Notes: generated by a model not told the origin, from the sequence alone. Positions 8,949 to 17,748 are shown, counted from the stretch's first letter. The stretch: DNA of 64,000 bases from BD2-11 sp965221785 (GCA_965221785.1 CBDCSR010000002.1:496001-560000), one strand, 5' to 3'. Translations and numbers: made by a program.

Positions 8949-9791
8949 ATGACCGACTACGACCGAATCGAGTCCGCCATTCGCTACCTCGACAGCCATC
9001 GCGCGCGCCAGCCGGACCTCGCGGAGGTGGCGGCGCACGTCGGGCTCAGCCCGAGTCATCTGCATCGGCTGTTCTCCCGGTGGGCCGGGGTCACGCCGAA
9101 GCGGTTTCTGGAGTTCCTCACCGTCCGGCACGCCAGGGAATTGCTCGACAATTCCGAATCGGTTCTCTCGGCGGCCTACGATAGCGGGCTTTCCGGCCCG
9201 GGAAGGCTGCACGATCACTTCGTGGCGGTGGAAGCTGCAACGCCGGGGGAGTACCGGAGCCGGGGCGCCGGGCTGCGGATCGGCTTTGGTACGGCAGATT
9301 CCCCGTTCGGGCCTGTCTTCGTCGCGTGGACGGCCCGCGGCGTGTGCCGGGTCTCGTTCGCCGGTGCCCGGGATGTCGAAGCCGAGAAGAGAGCGCTCCT
9401 CCGTACCTGGGAGCGGGCGGTGCTGGAAACGGACGAGTCGCGCGCCCACTCACTCGCAGGGACCATCTTCGCGGCTCCGTTCGACCCGGACGTGGGCCCG
9501 CTGACGGTGCATGTGCGCGGGACGAACTTCCAGCTCGCCGTGTGGCGCGCCCTCCTGCGCATTCCCACCGGGGCGGTCACGACCTACGGACGGCTCGCCG
9601 AGGAGGTCTGCAGCGCGCGGGCGGCGCGCGCGACGGGCAATGCGGTCGGCAGCAACCCCATCTCCTTCCTGATCCCCTGCCATCGCGTGATCCGCGCCAC
9701 CGGCGAGTCGGGGAATTATGGCGGGGGTCCCTCGCGCAAGCGCTGCATGCTGGGGTGGGAGGCGAGTCAGCGTTATGTTCGTCTCCGATGA
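8949..9791 (+). CDS. AraC-type HTH fused to O6-alkylguanine-DNA alkyltransferase (Ada-like, lacking the N-terminal Zn domain)
   Basis: Of its 280 residues, 1-105 form an AraC-family helix-turn-helix (LAEVAAHVGLSPSHLHRLFSRWAG). Residues 107-280 form an alkyltransferase with the acceptor-cysteine motif PCHRV (Cys244). Unlike E. coli Ada there is no N-terminal zinc/phosphotriester Cys domain. It should repair O6-methylguanine suicidally and may autoregulate through the HTH. The ATG at 8949 begins exactly at the HTH domain. Its stop overlaps the start of exonuclease III (ATGA), making a small DNA-repair operon. Confidence 0.88.
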   Translation: MTDYDRIESAIRYLDSHRARQPDLAEVAAHVGLSPSHLHRLFSRWAGVTPKRFLEFLTVRHARELLDNSESVLSAAYDSGLSGPGRLHDHFVAVEAATPGEYRSRGAGLRIGFGTADSPFGPVFVAWTARGVCRVSFAGARDVEAEKRALLRTWERAVLETDESRAHSLAGTIFAAPFDPDVGPLTVHVRGTNFQLAVWRALLRIPTGAVTTYGRLAEEVCSARAARATGNAVGSNPISFLIPCHRVIRATGESGNYGGGPSRKRCMLGWEASQRYVRLR

Positions 9792-10570
9792 AGATCGCGA
9801 CCTGGAACGTCAATTCCATCAACGCCCGCCGGGAACGGGTGCTGACCTGGCTGCGCCTGCATCAGCCCGATGTCCTGTGCCTGCAGGAACTCAAGGTCAC
9901 CGACGACGCCTTTCCCCTGGAGGCGGTCGAGGAGCTGGGCTATCACGCCGCCGTGTACGGCCAGCGCACCTACAACGGCGTGGGCATCCTGAGCCGTTCA
10001 CAACCGCGCAACATCGAGGTGGGCATGGGGCCCGGCGACCGGGATCCGCAGGCGCGGCTGGTGGCGGCCACGGTAGACGGCGTCCGGGTGCTCTCGGCGT
10101 ACGTCCCCAACGGGGCCCGCGTGGGCACCGACAAGTACGGTTACAAGCTGGACTGGCTGCGGCGGCTGCGGGAGCATCTGGAGCAAACCGCTTCTCCCTC
10201 CGAGGCGCTGGTGCTGGCCGGTGACTTCAACGTCGCGCCCCGGGACACGGACGTGAACCAGCTGGAAGACTGGAAGGACAGCGTCCTGTGTCACTACGCC
10301 GCGCGGGATGCTCTCGAGCGCATTCGCGAGTGGGGACTGAGCGATGTCTTCGAGCGGCACCACACCGAGGGGTCGATCTACACCTGGTGGGCGTACCAGA
10401 GGCTCGCCTTCCCGCGCAACAACGGGCTGCGCATCGACCACATCTACGCCACCGAGAGCCTCGCCACGCGCTCGACCGATGCCTTCGTGGACCGGGAGGC
10501 CCGCAAGAAGGGACCTTTCTCGGAAAAGCCCTCGGACCACGCTCCCGTGGTCGCGGAATTCAGCGTCTGA
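9788..10570 (+). CDS. xth: Exodeoxyribonuclease III (AP endonuclease)
   Basis: This 260-residue EEP-fold nuclease repairs abasic sites and damaged 3' ends. The N-terminus MKIATWNVNSINAR carries the metal/substrate Asn7, and LQELK supplies catalytic Glu34. AGDFNVAP gives the Asp-x-Asn pair and the C-terminal SDHAP gives the catalytic Asp-His. The length is typical of ExoIII. Its ATG overlaps the stop of the alkyltransferase gene by four bases, so the two repair activities are translationally coupled. It converges with feoB, separated by 82 bp without a strong terminator. Confidence 0.93.
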   Translation: MKIATWNVNSINARRERVLTWLRLHQPDVLCLQELKVTDDAFPLEAVEELGYHAAVYGQRTYNGVGILSRSQPRNIEVGMGPGDRDPQARLVAATVDGVRVLSAYVPNGARVGTDKYGYKLDWLRRLREHLEQTASPSEALVLAGDFNVAPRDTDVNQLEDWKDSVLCHYAARDALERIREWGLSDVFERHHTEGSIYTWWAYQRLAFPRNNGLRIDHIYATESLATRSTDAFVDREARKKGPFSEKPSDHAPVVAEFSV

Positions 10571-10652
10571 CAGCGGGGTTCGCCGCCCGGAAGCGGCCGC
10601 CCGGGCCGGGGTTCCCGCCACAAGCCGTCGATAGCCGGCTTCGGCCTCGGAA

Positions 10653-12887
10653 TCAGGCGCCCGCCACCAGCCTCCAGGCCTGGGCCACCAGGAAGCACAC
10701 CACGAACCCGATCCCCAGCGGCGCCAGCGCGGACACCGTGGTCCACTTCACGCTCCCGGTCTCCTTGTAGATGGTGTACAGGGTGGTGGAGCAGGGGTTG
10801 TGCAGCAGGCTGAAGAGCATGAGGCAGACGCCGGTGAGCAGCGTCCATCCGCCTGCCGCCAGCAGGGTTCCCACGTCCGTCGCGGAACTCAGCTCGAACA
10901 TGACCCCCGCCCCCTCCCCGGCACCGGCGATCCCCGCGGTCATCACGGTGAGCATCAGGATCGTGGGGATGACGATCTCGTTGGCGGGGATCGCGACCAG
11001 GTAGGCCAGCAGGATCACCCCGTTGAGCCCCAGCAGCACGCCCAGCGGATTCGACCAGGTGACGAAGTGCCCGGCCAGGCTCGCATCGCCCACGACGATG
11101 TTGGACGTGAGCCAGATCACCGCCCCGGCGGGCATGGCGAACACGACCGCGCGCCAGAGCACGATCAGGGTTCGGTCGATGAGCGAGGTGTAGAGCGTCT
11201 GCAGGATGCGCGGGGGCCGGTAGGGGGGAAGCTCCAGGCTGAAGGTGGAGGCTTCGCCGCGCAGCAGGGTCTTCGAGAGCAGCCACGAGGTCGCGAACAT
11301 GAAGACGATGCCCAGCACGGCCACCCCGACCACGGCGGTCGCCGAGACCAGGCCGGCCAGGTGCGCAGGCGCGACGGCGCCGATGAATATGGTCGCGATC
11401 AGAATCTGCGTGGGCCAGCGACCGTTGCAGAGCGAGAAGTTGTTGGTGACGATGGCGAGCAGACGTTCGCGAGGACTGTCGATGATGCGCGCGGCCACCA
11501 CTCCCGCGGCGTTGCAGCCGAAGCCCATGCTCATGGTGAGCGCCTGCTTGCCGTGGGCGCCCACCCTGCGGAAAAGCCCATCGAGGTTGAAGGCCACACG
11601 CGGCAGGTAGCCGAAGTCCTCCAGCAGCGTGAAGAGCGGAAAGAAGATCGCCATGGGCGGGAGCATGACGCTCACCACCCACGCCGTGGCAAGGTACACC
11701 CCGTCGAAGAGGAACCCCGACAACCACCACGGCATGGAGAGCGCGGAGCCCGCTCCGACCAGCCAGGGGTGCACCTGGTCGATGAGCAGGGTGGCGAGCA
11801 GCGAGGAGGGGACATTGGCCCCTGCGATGGTGAGCCAGAACACCACCGTGAGGATGAGCAGCATGACCGGGAATCCGGTCCAGCGGCTGGTCAGGGCGCG
11901 GTCGAGAGTGCGGTCCAGATCGAGGCCCATCCGGCGCAGCCCCCGGACTTCCGCAGCCCGGGCAATGCGTTCCGATTCGCGGTAGAAGGCGGTCACGAGG
12001 GAGTCGTGGAAGTCGGTCGGGAGCTTCCAGCGCAGCTGGGAGGCCAGCTCCAGGACGTTCTCGCGCGCGGGCCCGGCTCCCCCGGCCGGCGGCGGGCGTC
12101 CCACCGCGGCGTCTTCCCGTCCCACCCCGCCGATGTCGCCGGTACGCACCGCCTCCTGGACACGTTCGTCCGCGTTGAGCAGGCGCAGCGCCACCCAGCG
12201 GGCGTTGGGGAGTCCGGGGAAGGCCGCCTCGATGGTGGGCGCGAGGGCGGAGACCGCCTGCTCCACCTCGGGCATGTGGGTGGCGGACCGCAATGGCGCC
12301 GCAGCCGTGCCGCCGGTCGCCACGTCGTGGACCGCCCGCATCAGGTCGTCGATGCCCTCCCCCCGGCGGGCCACCGTGGCGACCACGGGCACGCCCAGTT
12401 GGCGCGCCAGCTTCTTCTCGTCGACGGCGATGCCGTGACGGCGCGCCTCGTCGACCAGGTTCAGGCACACCACCACCCGGGAGGTAATCTCCAGGATCTG
12501 GAGGGCCAGGTTGAGGTTGCGTTCGAGGCGGGTCGCGTCCACCACGACCACCGTCACGTCGGGGCGCCCGAACAGGATGAAGTCGCGCGCCACCTCTTCG
12601 TCGGTGCTGCCGGCCTGCAGGGAGTAGGTCCCCGGAAGATCGACCACCTTCACCCGGTGTTCGTCGTGCAGGAAGGCGCCCTCCGAGCGCACGACCGTCT
12701 TCCCCGGCCAGTTGCCGGTGTGCTGTCGGAGCCCGGTGAGCGCGTTGAACACGGTGCTCTTGCCGGTATTGGGGTTGCCCGCCAGGGCGACCAGATAGTC
12801 CCACCGGCCGGGATGGATGCCCAGCTTCACCAGGCGGGGCTCGTGGCTGGCGCCACACCCCCTCCGGCGGCGCGCACGCCCGATCAT
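10653..12887 (-). CDS. feoB: Ferrous iron transport protein B
   Basis: This 744-residue GTPase-coupled ferrous iron permease of the inner membrane has G-domain motifs GNPNTGKST (37-45), the DLPGTYS switch and NLVD. A helical GDI-like linker follows, which here carries a Gly/Pro-rich insertion (about residues 250-268). The C-terminal half has two gate-type hydrophobic repeats (for example LPPMAIFFPLFTLLEDFGYLPR). The start overlaps the stop of the upstream DtxR-FeoA gene (ATGA), so regulator and transporter are made together. No separate small feoA is present because FeoA-like domains are fused to the regulator. Confidence 0.95.
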   Translation of the reverse strand: MIGRARRRRGCGASHEPRLVKLGIHPGRWDYLVALAGNPNTGKSTVFNALTGLRQHTGNWPGKTVVRSEGAFLHDEHRVKVVDLPGTYSLQAGSTDEEVARDFILFGRPDVTVVVVDATRLERNLNLALQILEITSRVVVCLNLVDEARRHGIAVDEKKLARQLGVPVVATVARRGEGIDDLMRAVHDVATGGTAAAPLRSATHMPEVEQAVSALAPTIEAAFPGLPNARWVALRLLNADERVQEAVRTGDIGGVGREDAAVGRPPPAGGAGPARENVLELASQLRWKLPTDFHDSLVTAFYRESERIARAAEVRGLRRMGLDLDRTLDRALTSRWTGFPVMLLILTVVFWLTIAGANVPSSLLATLLIDQVHPWLVGAGSALSMPWWLSGFLFDGVYLATAWVVSVMLPPMAIFFPLFTLLEDFGYLPRVAFNLDGLFRRVGAHGKQALTMSMGFGCNAAGVVAARIIDSPRERLLAIVTNNFSLCNGRWPTQILIATIFIGAVAPAHLAGLVSATAVVGVAVLGIVFMFATSWLLSKTLLRGEASTFSLELPPYRPPRILQTLYTSLIDRTLIVLWRAVVFAMPAGAVIWLTSNIVVGDASLAGHFVTWSNPLGVLLGLNGVILLAYLVAIPANEIVIPTILMLTVMTAGIAGAGEGAGVMFELSSATDVGTLLAAGGWTLLTGVCLMLFSLLHNPCSTTLYTIYKETGSVKWTTVSALAPLGIGFVVCFLVAQAWRLVAGA

Positions 12888-13936
12888 GGCGACCCCGCCT
12901 CGCGGCTGGCCGCCTCTTCAGCCCCGTGCGCGATCTCCACTCGGGACGCCTGCTCCCTCCTGAGCGCAATCGTCGCACCCCGGATCTGGTAGGCGGTGGG
13001 GTCGCCGCCCGCCCCGCGCAGGGTCGCGCGCACGGGCGTGCCGGGAACAACGCCCAGATCCAGCAGACGGCGCCGCGCGGGACCCTGGCAGGCGGGCGCG
13101 ATGCGGTCCACGACGCCGGTCTCGCCGAGCGCCAGCTCGGCAAGCGTCCTGGGCGGTGAGGAAGGCACCACCATGTCCTCCGCCGGCTCCACGGTCACGC
13201 TCGCCGCCGCCACCGGATCGAGCAGGTGCTCCCTGCCCCAAAGGAGAAACCTGACCCCCCTCGGCGAGACATCCACGACGCGGATCTCCATGCCCGGGGA
13301 GAGCCCCTCCACCAGCAATCCCAGGTAGATCTCGCGCGGCTCGTCCTCCAGATGGACGATGCGGGCGCCTGCTCCCGCGCGCAGCTGCGTCAGTACGACC
13401 CCGGTGCGGGGCGGCACCTCGCCCCGGGCGGTCGGAATGGGATCGCCGTGGGGATCGAAGCGGGGATGACCGAGACGCGCCGCCAGGGCATCCGTTTCCG
13501 CCGCCGACATGCGGTGCTCCCGCACCTCCGCCTGCGCGTGCCAGTCGGCCTCCGCCACACCGGTGCGGTCCGCCAGGTAGCGTTCCCACAGCCTGTGGGT
13601 TCGCACCACCCGGAGGGCGTAGGACCGGCCCGCCCCTGTCAGCGAGACGGCCGTGCCGCGCGCTTCCGCCAGCCCCAGTTCGCACAGGCGAGCCACCAGG
13701 CGCCCGGCGCGGCCCCGGCGCATCCCGAGTCCTCCCGCGAGGCTTTCGAGGGTGGAAGGCAAGGCCAGGTACTCGCAGTTGAAGAGGTGCTTGAGCGCAT
13801 CTTCGATTCGAACCCGCTCCGTCATGCGCGCAGCGCCGAGGGCCCACGCCAGCAGCCCCTTGCGCGGCCACAGCAGGGCAGCGGCAAACACCGCCGCCAC
13901 GGCGAAAACGAGAAGCGCGAATCCGGGATCGATCAT
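12884..13936 (-). CDS. Membrane-anchored DtxR/MntR-family regulator with two C-terminal FeoA-like domains
   Basis: This 350-residue protein begins with a hydrophobic segment (about 6-23), followed by a DtxR-type winged helix (about 38-110) and a dimerisation/metal domain (HRLWE, H114/E118; EVREH, E137/E140/H141; then DPHGDPIP). Two SH3-like FeoA domains follow, at about 175-252 and 263-336. The position equivalent to DtxR Cys102 is Glu137, as in MntR. It should repress its own feoB operon when metal-loaded. Two DtxR-like palindromes lie 57-92 bp upstream. The membrane anchor and double FeoA make it atypical. The ribosome site is weak. Confidence 0.85.
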   Translation of the reverse strand: MIDPGFALLVFAVAAVFAAALLWPRKGLLAWALGAARMTERVRIEDALKHLFNCEYLALPSTLESLAGGLGMRRGRAGRLVARLCELGLAEARGTAVSLTGAGRSYALRVVRTHRLWERYLADRTGVAEADWHAQAEVREHRMSAAETDALAARLGHPRFDPHGDPIPTARGEVPPRTGVVLTQLRAGAGARIVHLEDEPREIYLGLLVEGLSPGMEIRVVDVSPRGVRFLLWGREHLLDPVAAASVTVEPAEDMVVPSSPPRTLAELALGETGVVDRIAPACQGPARRRLLDLGVVPGTPVRATLRGAGGDPTAYQIRGATIALRREQASRVEIAHGAEEAASREAGSP

Positions 13937-13992
13937 ATCCGGGGAATCCCAGCGAGAGGACCGGTAGGCGGGAAACGACCGTTGACGATTTG

Positions 13993-14004
13993 TAGGCTTG
14001 CCTA
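13993..14004. promoter_or_regulatory. DtxR/MntR-like operator, distal half-conserved box
   Basis: TAGGC-TT-GCCTA is a 12-bp perfect inverted repeat in the leader of the dtxR-feoB operon. It resembles the TTAGG...CCTAA core bound by DtxR/IdeR/MntR regulators. Its centre is 22 bp (about two helical turns) from the centre of the second palindrome, so dimers could bind the same DNA face. Confidence 0.7.
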
Positions 14005-14005
14005 A

Positions 14006-14034
14006 TGAATAAGTTAGGCGCGCCTAAATATCAA
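14006..14034 (-). promoter_or_regulatory. Putative promoter of the dtxR-feoB operon
   Basis: Read on the minus strand, TTGATA (14029-14034) is followed by a 17-bp spacer containing the perfect palindrome, then TATTCA (14006-14011). The -35 is good and the -10 is weak (first three bases match). The leader to the ATG at 13936 would be about 60-70 bases. This fits metal-dependent autorepression. Confidence 0.45.
14014..14027. promoter_or_regulatory. DtxR/MntR-like operator, perfect 14-bp palindrome
   Basis: TTAGGCGCGCCTAA is a perfect palindrome in an otherwise GC-rich region. It lies between the proposed -35 (14029-14034) and -10 (14006-14011) of the minus-strand dtxR-feoB promoter, so bound regulator would block RNA polymerase. 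The match to known DtxR-family sites is by consensus resemblance only. Confidence 0.75.
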
Positions 14035-14086
14035 CCCCGAACGTCTCCTCCACCGAGGCACGCAGAGGACGCGCGCCCCGGCGCGA

Positions 14087-14890
14087 TCAGCTCCAGAGAT
14101 GGCGCAGGAAGCGTTCCGGAGCATTGAGGAAATCGCGGGTCAGGTTCACGGCCTCGATCTCCTCGAAGGTTACCTCGCGAACCGGCCGCCCGTCGAAGTC
14201 GTAGATCCTCGCCCCGGGGACGGCCATCAGGATCGGCGAATGGGTGGCGATCAGGAACTGCGAGTCCTGGTCGATCATATCGCGCATCATGGCCATGAAG
14301 CCAAGCTGGCTCTGGGGAGAGAGCGCGGCCTCGGGTTCGTCCAGCAGATAGAGCCCTCCGGGGACGAAGCGCTCGCGAAAGAGCTTGAGAAAGCCTTCGC
14401 CATGGGAGTTGGCGTCCAGGTCCGCCCCATACTTCCGCTCGATCGCCGCGATGGAGCCGGCGGCGGGACCGCGCGCGAGTGTCCGGGCCAGCCTGGAGTG
14501 CTCGCGGAACCGCTCGTCGACCTCGGCCAGTTCCTGCTGAAACTCCATCCTCAGCCGGGCCATGTGGCGCGCGAAACCGAAGAAGTCTTCGGCGCGCAGG
14601 AAGAAGCCGCGGTGGGTGCGCGCGCTCCATGCGAGCCTCAACATCTTCGCCAGACGGCGCTGCGGCGCGAGTGTGGGATCGCGGTCCGCACTCCTGCTGC
14701 CGACGGTTGGAAGCCCGGTCGCCGCCGCAAGAGCCTCGAGCACGGTCGACTTGCCCGAGCCGTTCTCCCCTACCAGCAGCGTTACGGGAGTCGCCACTTC
14801 CAGGGCCTCGAGGCCCCGCAGGGCCGGGATGTTGAACGGGAATTCATCCGCCTGCCCATCCGCGTCCGGGAAACGAATGCGTTCTAGCAC
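14087..14890 (-). CDS. AAA-family ATPase (stand-alone ABC/SMC-like, predicted ATPase)
   Basis: This soluble ATPase of about 267 residues has Walker A GENGSGKST (41-49), a central helical region rich in Arg/Glu, and Walker B GGLYLLDEPEAALS with a following D-loop and TH switch (IATHSP). This layout is that of small AAA_21/COG3910-type predicted ATPases whose substrates are unknown. I chose GTG 14888-14890, preceded by AAGGGA. An ATG at 14968 would overlap the end of the upstream glycosylase gene by 41 bp. It lies 37 bp downstream of the Fpg-type gene, suggesting co-transcription. Confidence 0.75.
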   Translation of the reverse strand: MLERIRFPDADGQADEFPFNIPALRGLEALEVATPVTLLVGENGSGKSTVLEALAAATGLPTVGSRSADRDPTLAPQRRLAKMLRLAWSARTHRGFFLRAEDFFGFARHMARLRMEFQQELAEVDERFREHSRLARTLARGPAAGSIAAIERKYGADLDANSHGEGFLKLFRERFVPGGLYLLDEPEAALSPQSQLGFMAMMRDMIDQDSQFLIATHSPILMAVPGARIYDFDGRPVREVTFEEIEAVNLTRDFLNAPERFLRHLWS

Positions 14891-14927
14891 CCCGCGATGT
14901 CCCTTCCCGGCATCCTTGCACCCCTCC

Positions 14928-15836
14928 TCATGCCGTGTCCTGCGTTCGTATGGCCTCCAGTTCCTCAAGCGTGCGCGGCCAGTCCTGGCGCAGGAGCCTG
15001 GAGAGCGCCCGGTCGGCCAACAGCCTGCCCCCCGTCTGGCATTCCGGGCAATAGTTCGTCTCGCGGCTGGCGTAGACGATGCGCTGAATCGGGGTGCCGC
15101 ACCGGGGACACGGTCTCCCGAACTTCCCGTGGGCGGCCATCGCCGGGTGGAACGCGGTGACCTTTTTCGGGAAGTCCCCGCCCGCCTCGGCCTGCAGGCG
15201 CTCGGTCCATGCGCGCAGGGAGGTCCGGGTGGCCTCGTACAGGCGGCGGAGTTCCCCGGTCGAGAGCCGGCGCGTGAGGCGCACGGGCGAGAGGCCCGCC
15301 GCGAGCAGGATTTCGTCGGAGTGGGCGTTGCCGATGCCGCTCAGGATCCTGGGATCGGTGAGCGCCCGCTTGAGGGTGCGGTTCTCGCGCACGAGCGCCG
15401 CCTGGAATCCGGGGAAGTCGACCTCGAGAGGCTCGACGCCCCCGGGGTCGAGTCCGCGCAGGGCTTCGTCCCCGCGCACCACCCACATCGACATCCGCTT
15501 CTTTGTGCTCGCCTCGGTCAGGACCAGCGTTCCGTTGGGGAAGTCCAGGGCCCCCGCCGCGCGCTTCCCGGGCAAGGGCGCCCCCACGCTCCGCCACTGG
15601 AAGCGCCCCGCGATCATGAGGTGGATAACCGCGTGAAGGTCGTCGTCCAGGTGCAGCGCGATGCGCTTGCCGATGCGCCCGATGGCGCGCACCTGTTTGC
15701 CCACGAGTTCCGAGACCGGGGGATCGAAGGTCTTGAGCAGCGATGGCGAGCGGAGCCGGACGCGCTCGATCGGCTGCCCGGTGATGCGGGCGTCGAGCGC
15801 GTTCACATACAGGCAGACTTCCGGAAGTTCGGGCAT
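14928..15836 (-). CDS. Fpg/Nei-family DNA glycosylase (formamidopyrimidine-DNA glycosylase-like)
   Basis: This 302-residue base-excision glycosylase/AP lyase begins MPELPEV, with the nucleophilic Pro and catalytic Glu at positions 2-3 after Met removal. It has the helix-two-turn-helix segment with NAHSDEILLAAGLSP and a C-terminal zinc finger of the C-x2-C-x16-C-x2-C type (CPRCG...NYCPECQTGG). It should excise oxidised bases. The start is fixed by the obligate Pro-Glu after Met. The frame is open further upstream but that part is not conserved. It is divergent from the MBL hydrolase gene. Confidence 0.88.
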   Translation of the reverse strand: MPELPEVCLYVNALDARITGQPIERVRLRSPSLLKTFDPPVSELVGKQVRAIGRIGKRIALHLDDDLHAVIHLMIAGRFQWRSVGAPLPGKRAAGALDFPNGTLVLTEASTKKRMSMWVVRGDEALRGLDPGGVEPLEVDFPGFQAALVRENRTLKRALTDPRILSGIGNAHSDEILLAAGLSPVRLTRRLSTGELRRLYEATRTSLRAWTERLQAEAGGDFPKKVTAFHPAMAAHGKFGRPCPRCGTPIQRIVYASRETNYCPECQTGGRLLADRALSRLLRQDWPRTLEELEAIRTQDTA

Positions 15837-16097
15837 GCCGAAAGATCGATGCTGCGGACGGCGGGGCGCCAGTGGGGAGTGCAGGACCGGCTCGGCCGTC
15901 CCGCAGAGGCGCAAGCGGGTGCAGGCGGCCGGCAAGTGCGGGTTCCGCGGGCGCGAAGCCCTCGTCGCTGTTGCCGCGACGCGCCACCGGCTACCGTCAT
16001 GGTCGGCGCGCGCCGCCGGCACCGGGCCCGTGATGCAGCCCTGAGCCGCGATGGGCGCCATCACGTCCAACCCTTCCCCGCAGCCGGACGACCTTCC

Positions 16098-17045
16098 ATG
16101 AACCGTCATCTGCGCGCACTTGTTTCCCTCCCGGCCTTCCCGTCCGCGCCGCTGCTGGCGTTGCTGCTGGCGCCGGCCATCCTTCCCGGCTCAACCGCGG
16201 TGCGGGCCCAGGAGCCCGCGACCCGGCTTGTGATTCTCGGGACCGGCACGCCCATCGCCGACCCGGACCGGTTCGGGCCTTCGGTCGCGGTGGTGGTCGG
16301 GGAGGAGTCCTACCTGGTGGACGCGGGCGCGGGGGTCGTCCGCAGGGCAGCGGCCGCGGCCCGGAACGGGATTGCCGCCCTGGCGCCATCGAATCTGAAG
16401 CGGGTCTTCATCACGCACCTGCATAGCGATCACACGGTCGGGCTCCCGGACCTGATGTTCACCCCCTGGCAAAACGGCCGCAACATGCCCGTCGAAGTGT
16501 ACGGACCAGCCGGTACGCTGCGCATGACCACGAACATCGAAGAGGCGTGGGTCGAGGACGTCCACATGCGCCTCTTCGGCCTGGAGGGCCGCACCGCCCA
16601 CAACTACCGTGCCGTGACGCGGGAGATCGACGCGGGAACGGTCTACGACGACGGCAGCGTGCGCGTGGACGCCATTCCCGTCCAGCACACCAGCTGGCCC
16701 ATCGCCTTCGGCTACCGATTCGTCACCCCGGACCGCACCATCGTCATCTCGGGGGACGCCCGTCCGAGTCCATCTCTCGTCGAAGCCTGCAACGGCTGCG
16801 ACGTGCTCGTGCACGAAGTCTACTCGCGCGACTTCTTCGACCGGCACCGGAACCAGACCTACCACGCGGCGGCGCACACTTCGACCGCGGAAGTGGCCGC
16901 GCTGGCGATGGAGGCCCGCCCGGGACTCCTGGTGCTCTACCACCAGCTCTACCGCTCCGCCACCGACGAGGATCTCATCCGCGAGGTCCGCGAGGCGGGG
17001 TACACCGGGCGCGTGGTGTCGGCGGCGGACCTGGACGTGTACTGA
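16098..17045 (+). CDS. Secreted MBL-fold metallo-hydrolase (RNase Z/arylsulfatase-like)
   Basis: This 315-residue exported hydrolase has a hydrophobic signal peptide ending near TAVRAQEP. It carries the metallo-beta-lactamase metal motif THLHSDH followed by TVGLPDL, a later metal Asp in SGDARPS, and HEVYS further on. The pattern (GTGTP near the N-terminus, HLHSDH, wide metal site) is closest to the RNase Z/phosphonate/arylsulfatase branch, but export argues against tRNA processing. The substrate is unknown. The ATG at 16098 starts the signal peptide. The long open frame further upstream is antisense to the glycosylase gene. Confidence 0.85.
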   Translation: MNRHLRALVSLPAFPSAPLLALLLAPAILPGSTAVRAQEPATRLVILGTGTPIADPDRFGPSVAVVVGEESYLVDAGAGVVRRAAAAARNGIAALAPSNLKRVFITHLHSDHTVGLPDLMFTPWQNGRNMPVEVYGPAGTLRMTTNIEEAWVEDVHMRLFGLEGRTAHNYRAVTREIDAGTVYDDGSVRVDAIPVQHTSWPIAFGYRFVTPDRTIVISGDARPSPSLVEACNGCDVLVHEVYSRDFFDRHRNQTYHAAAHTSTAEVAALAMEARPGLLVLYHQLYRSATDEDLIREVREAGYTGRVVSAADLDVY

Positions 17046-17219
17046 ACGCTCGATGAGCGATCGCTTGCTTGTAGAACGGGCTCGCGCAAATCGCGGTCGA
17101 GGCGCGCCGGCGCCGTGGTTGCCCCGAAAACCGGCGTCGGAATAACTTGGGCGGGTGACTGGCCGCCCGCGCCGGGCATCCCGGGACCACGCATTCATGG
17201 ACCTCACCGGAGTTGGAAT

Positions 17220-17696
17220 ATGGTACGTGCGAGTCTGTTGATGGTGCTCGTGATCCTGGTCTCGGGCTGCGCCCGATGGATCCCGGCCCGGGTCGGCGAA
17301 GTGCCCGTCGGCACCGACGTCCGCCTGCGGCTGTCGGAGGAGGGTGCTACGCAGCTGGAGGAACTGACCGGGACCCGCCAGTCAGAGGTCTCGGGACAGT
17401 TGCTTCAGTGGGGCAGCGAAGTGATGGTTTCGGCCGCCCTGCGATCCGCAGGAGCCGGTGCGAACAGCAGCGGCCTGCGCCAGCGGTTCGTGGTGGACGA
17501 GGAGGACATCCTGGGGGTGGATGTCAGGGAACTGGACCGCACACGCACCGGACTCTTCGTCGGGGGCGTCGCCGTGGTGGCGGGGTCGGCGATCGTGTGG
17601 GTGGTGTCGCAGCTCACCGGCGGCGGCACCGCAGCACCGACCGATCCCCCGCCCCCCGGGCCCAGCGAGCCCTTCGTGCGCATTCGCATTCCCTAG
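17220..17696 (+). CDS. Small lipoprotein, tandem paralogue 1
   Basis: This 158-residue protein of unknown family has a lipobox (VSGC, then ARW), a soluble domain with GTDVRLRLSEEGATQLEE and LLQWGSEV, the block DVRELDRTRTG, and a C-terminal hydrophobic helix (VGGVAVVAGSAIVWVV). A Pro-rich tail ends in EPFVRIRIP. The ATG has GGAG seven bases upstream. The next gene is a clear paralogue in the same order. A lipid anchor plus a C-terminal membrane helix suggests an envelope protein. No enzymatic motif is seen. Confidence 0.75.
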   Translation: MVRASLLMVLVILVSGCARWIPARVGEVPVGTDVRLRLSEEGATQLEELTGTRQSEVSGQLLQWGSEVMVSAALRSAGAGANSSGLRQRFVVDEEDILGVDVRELDRTRTGLFVGGVAVVAGSAIVWVVSQLTGGGTAAPTDPPPPGPSEPFVRIRIP

Positions 17697-17748
17697 CCGC
17701 CCGGACCACCCTCCGACCCCATCCATGACCCTCCAACCGAAGGCGAAC

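Noticed and set aside
10444..13143. A second long minus-strand frame over feoB, and a plus-strand frame over the same region
   Set aside because: Both are shadows of feoB in other frames; compositions are dominated by Arg, Gly, Pro and His.
14562..16097. Extension of the MBL hydrolase frame far upstream
   Set aside because: The upstream part is antisense to the glycosylase and ATPase genes, whereas a proper signal peptide begins at 16098.
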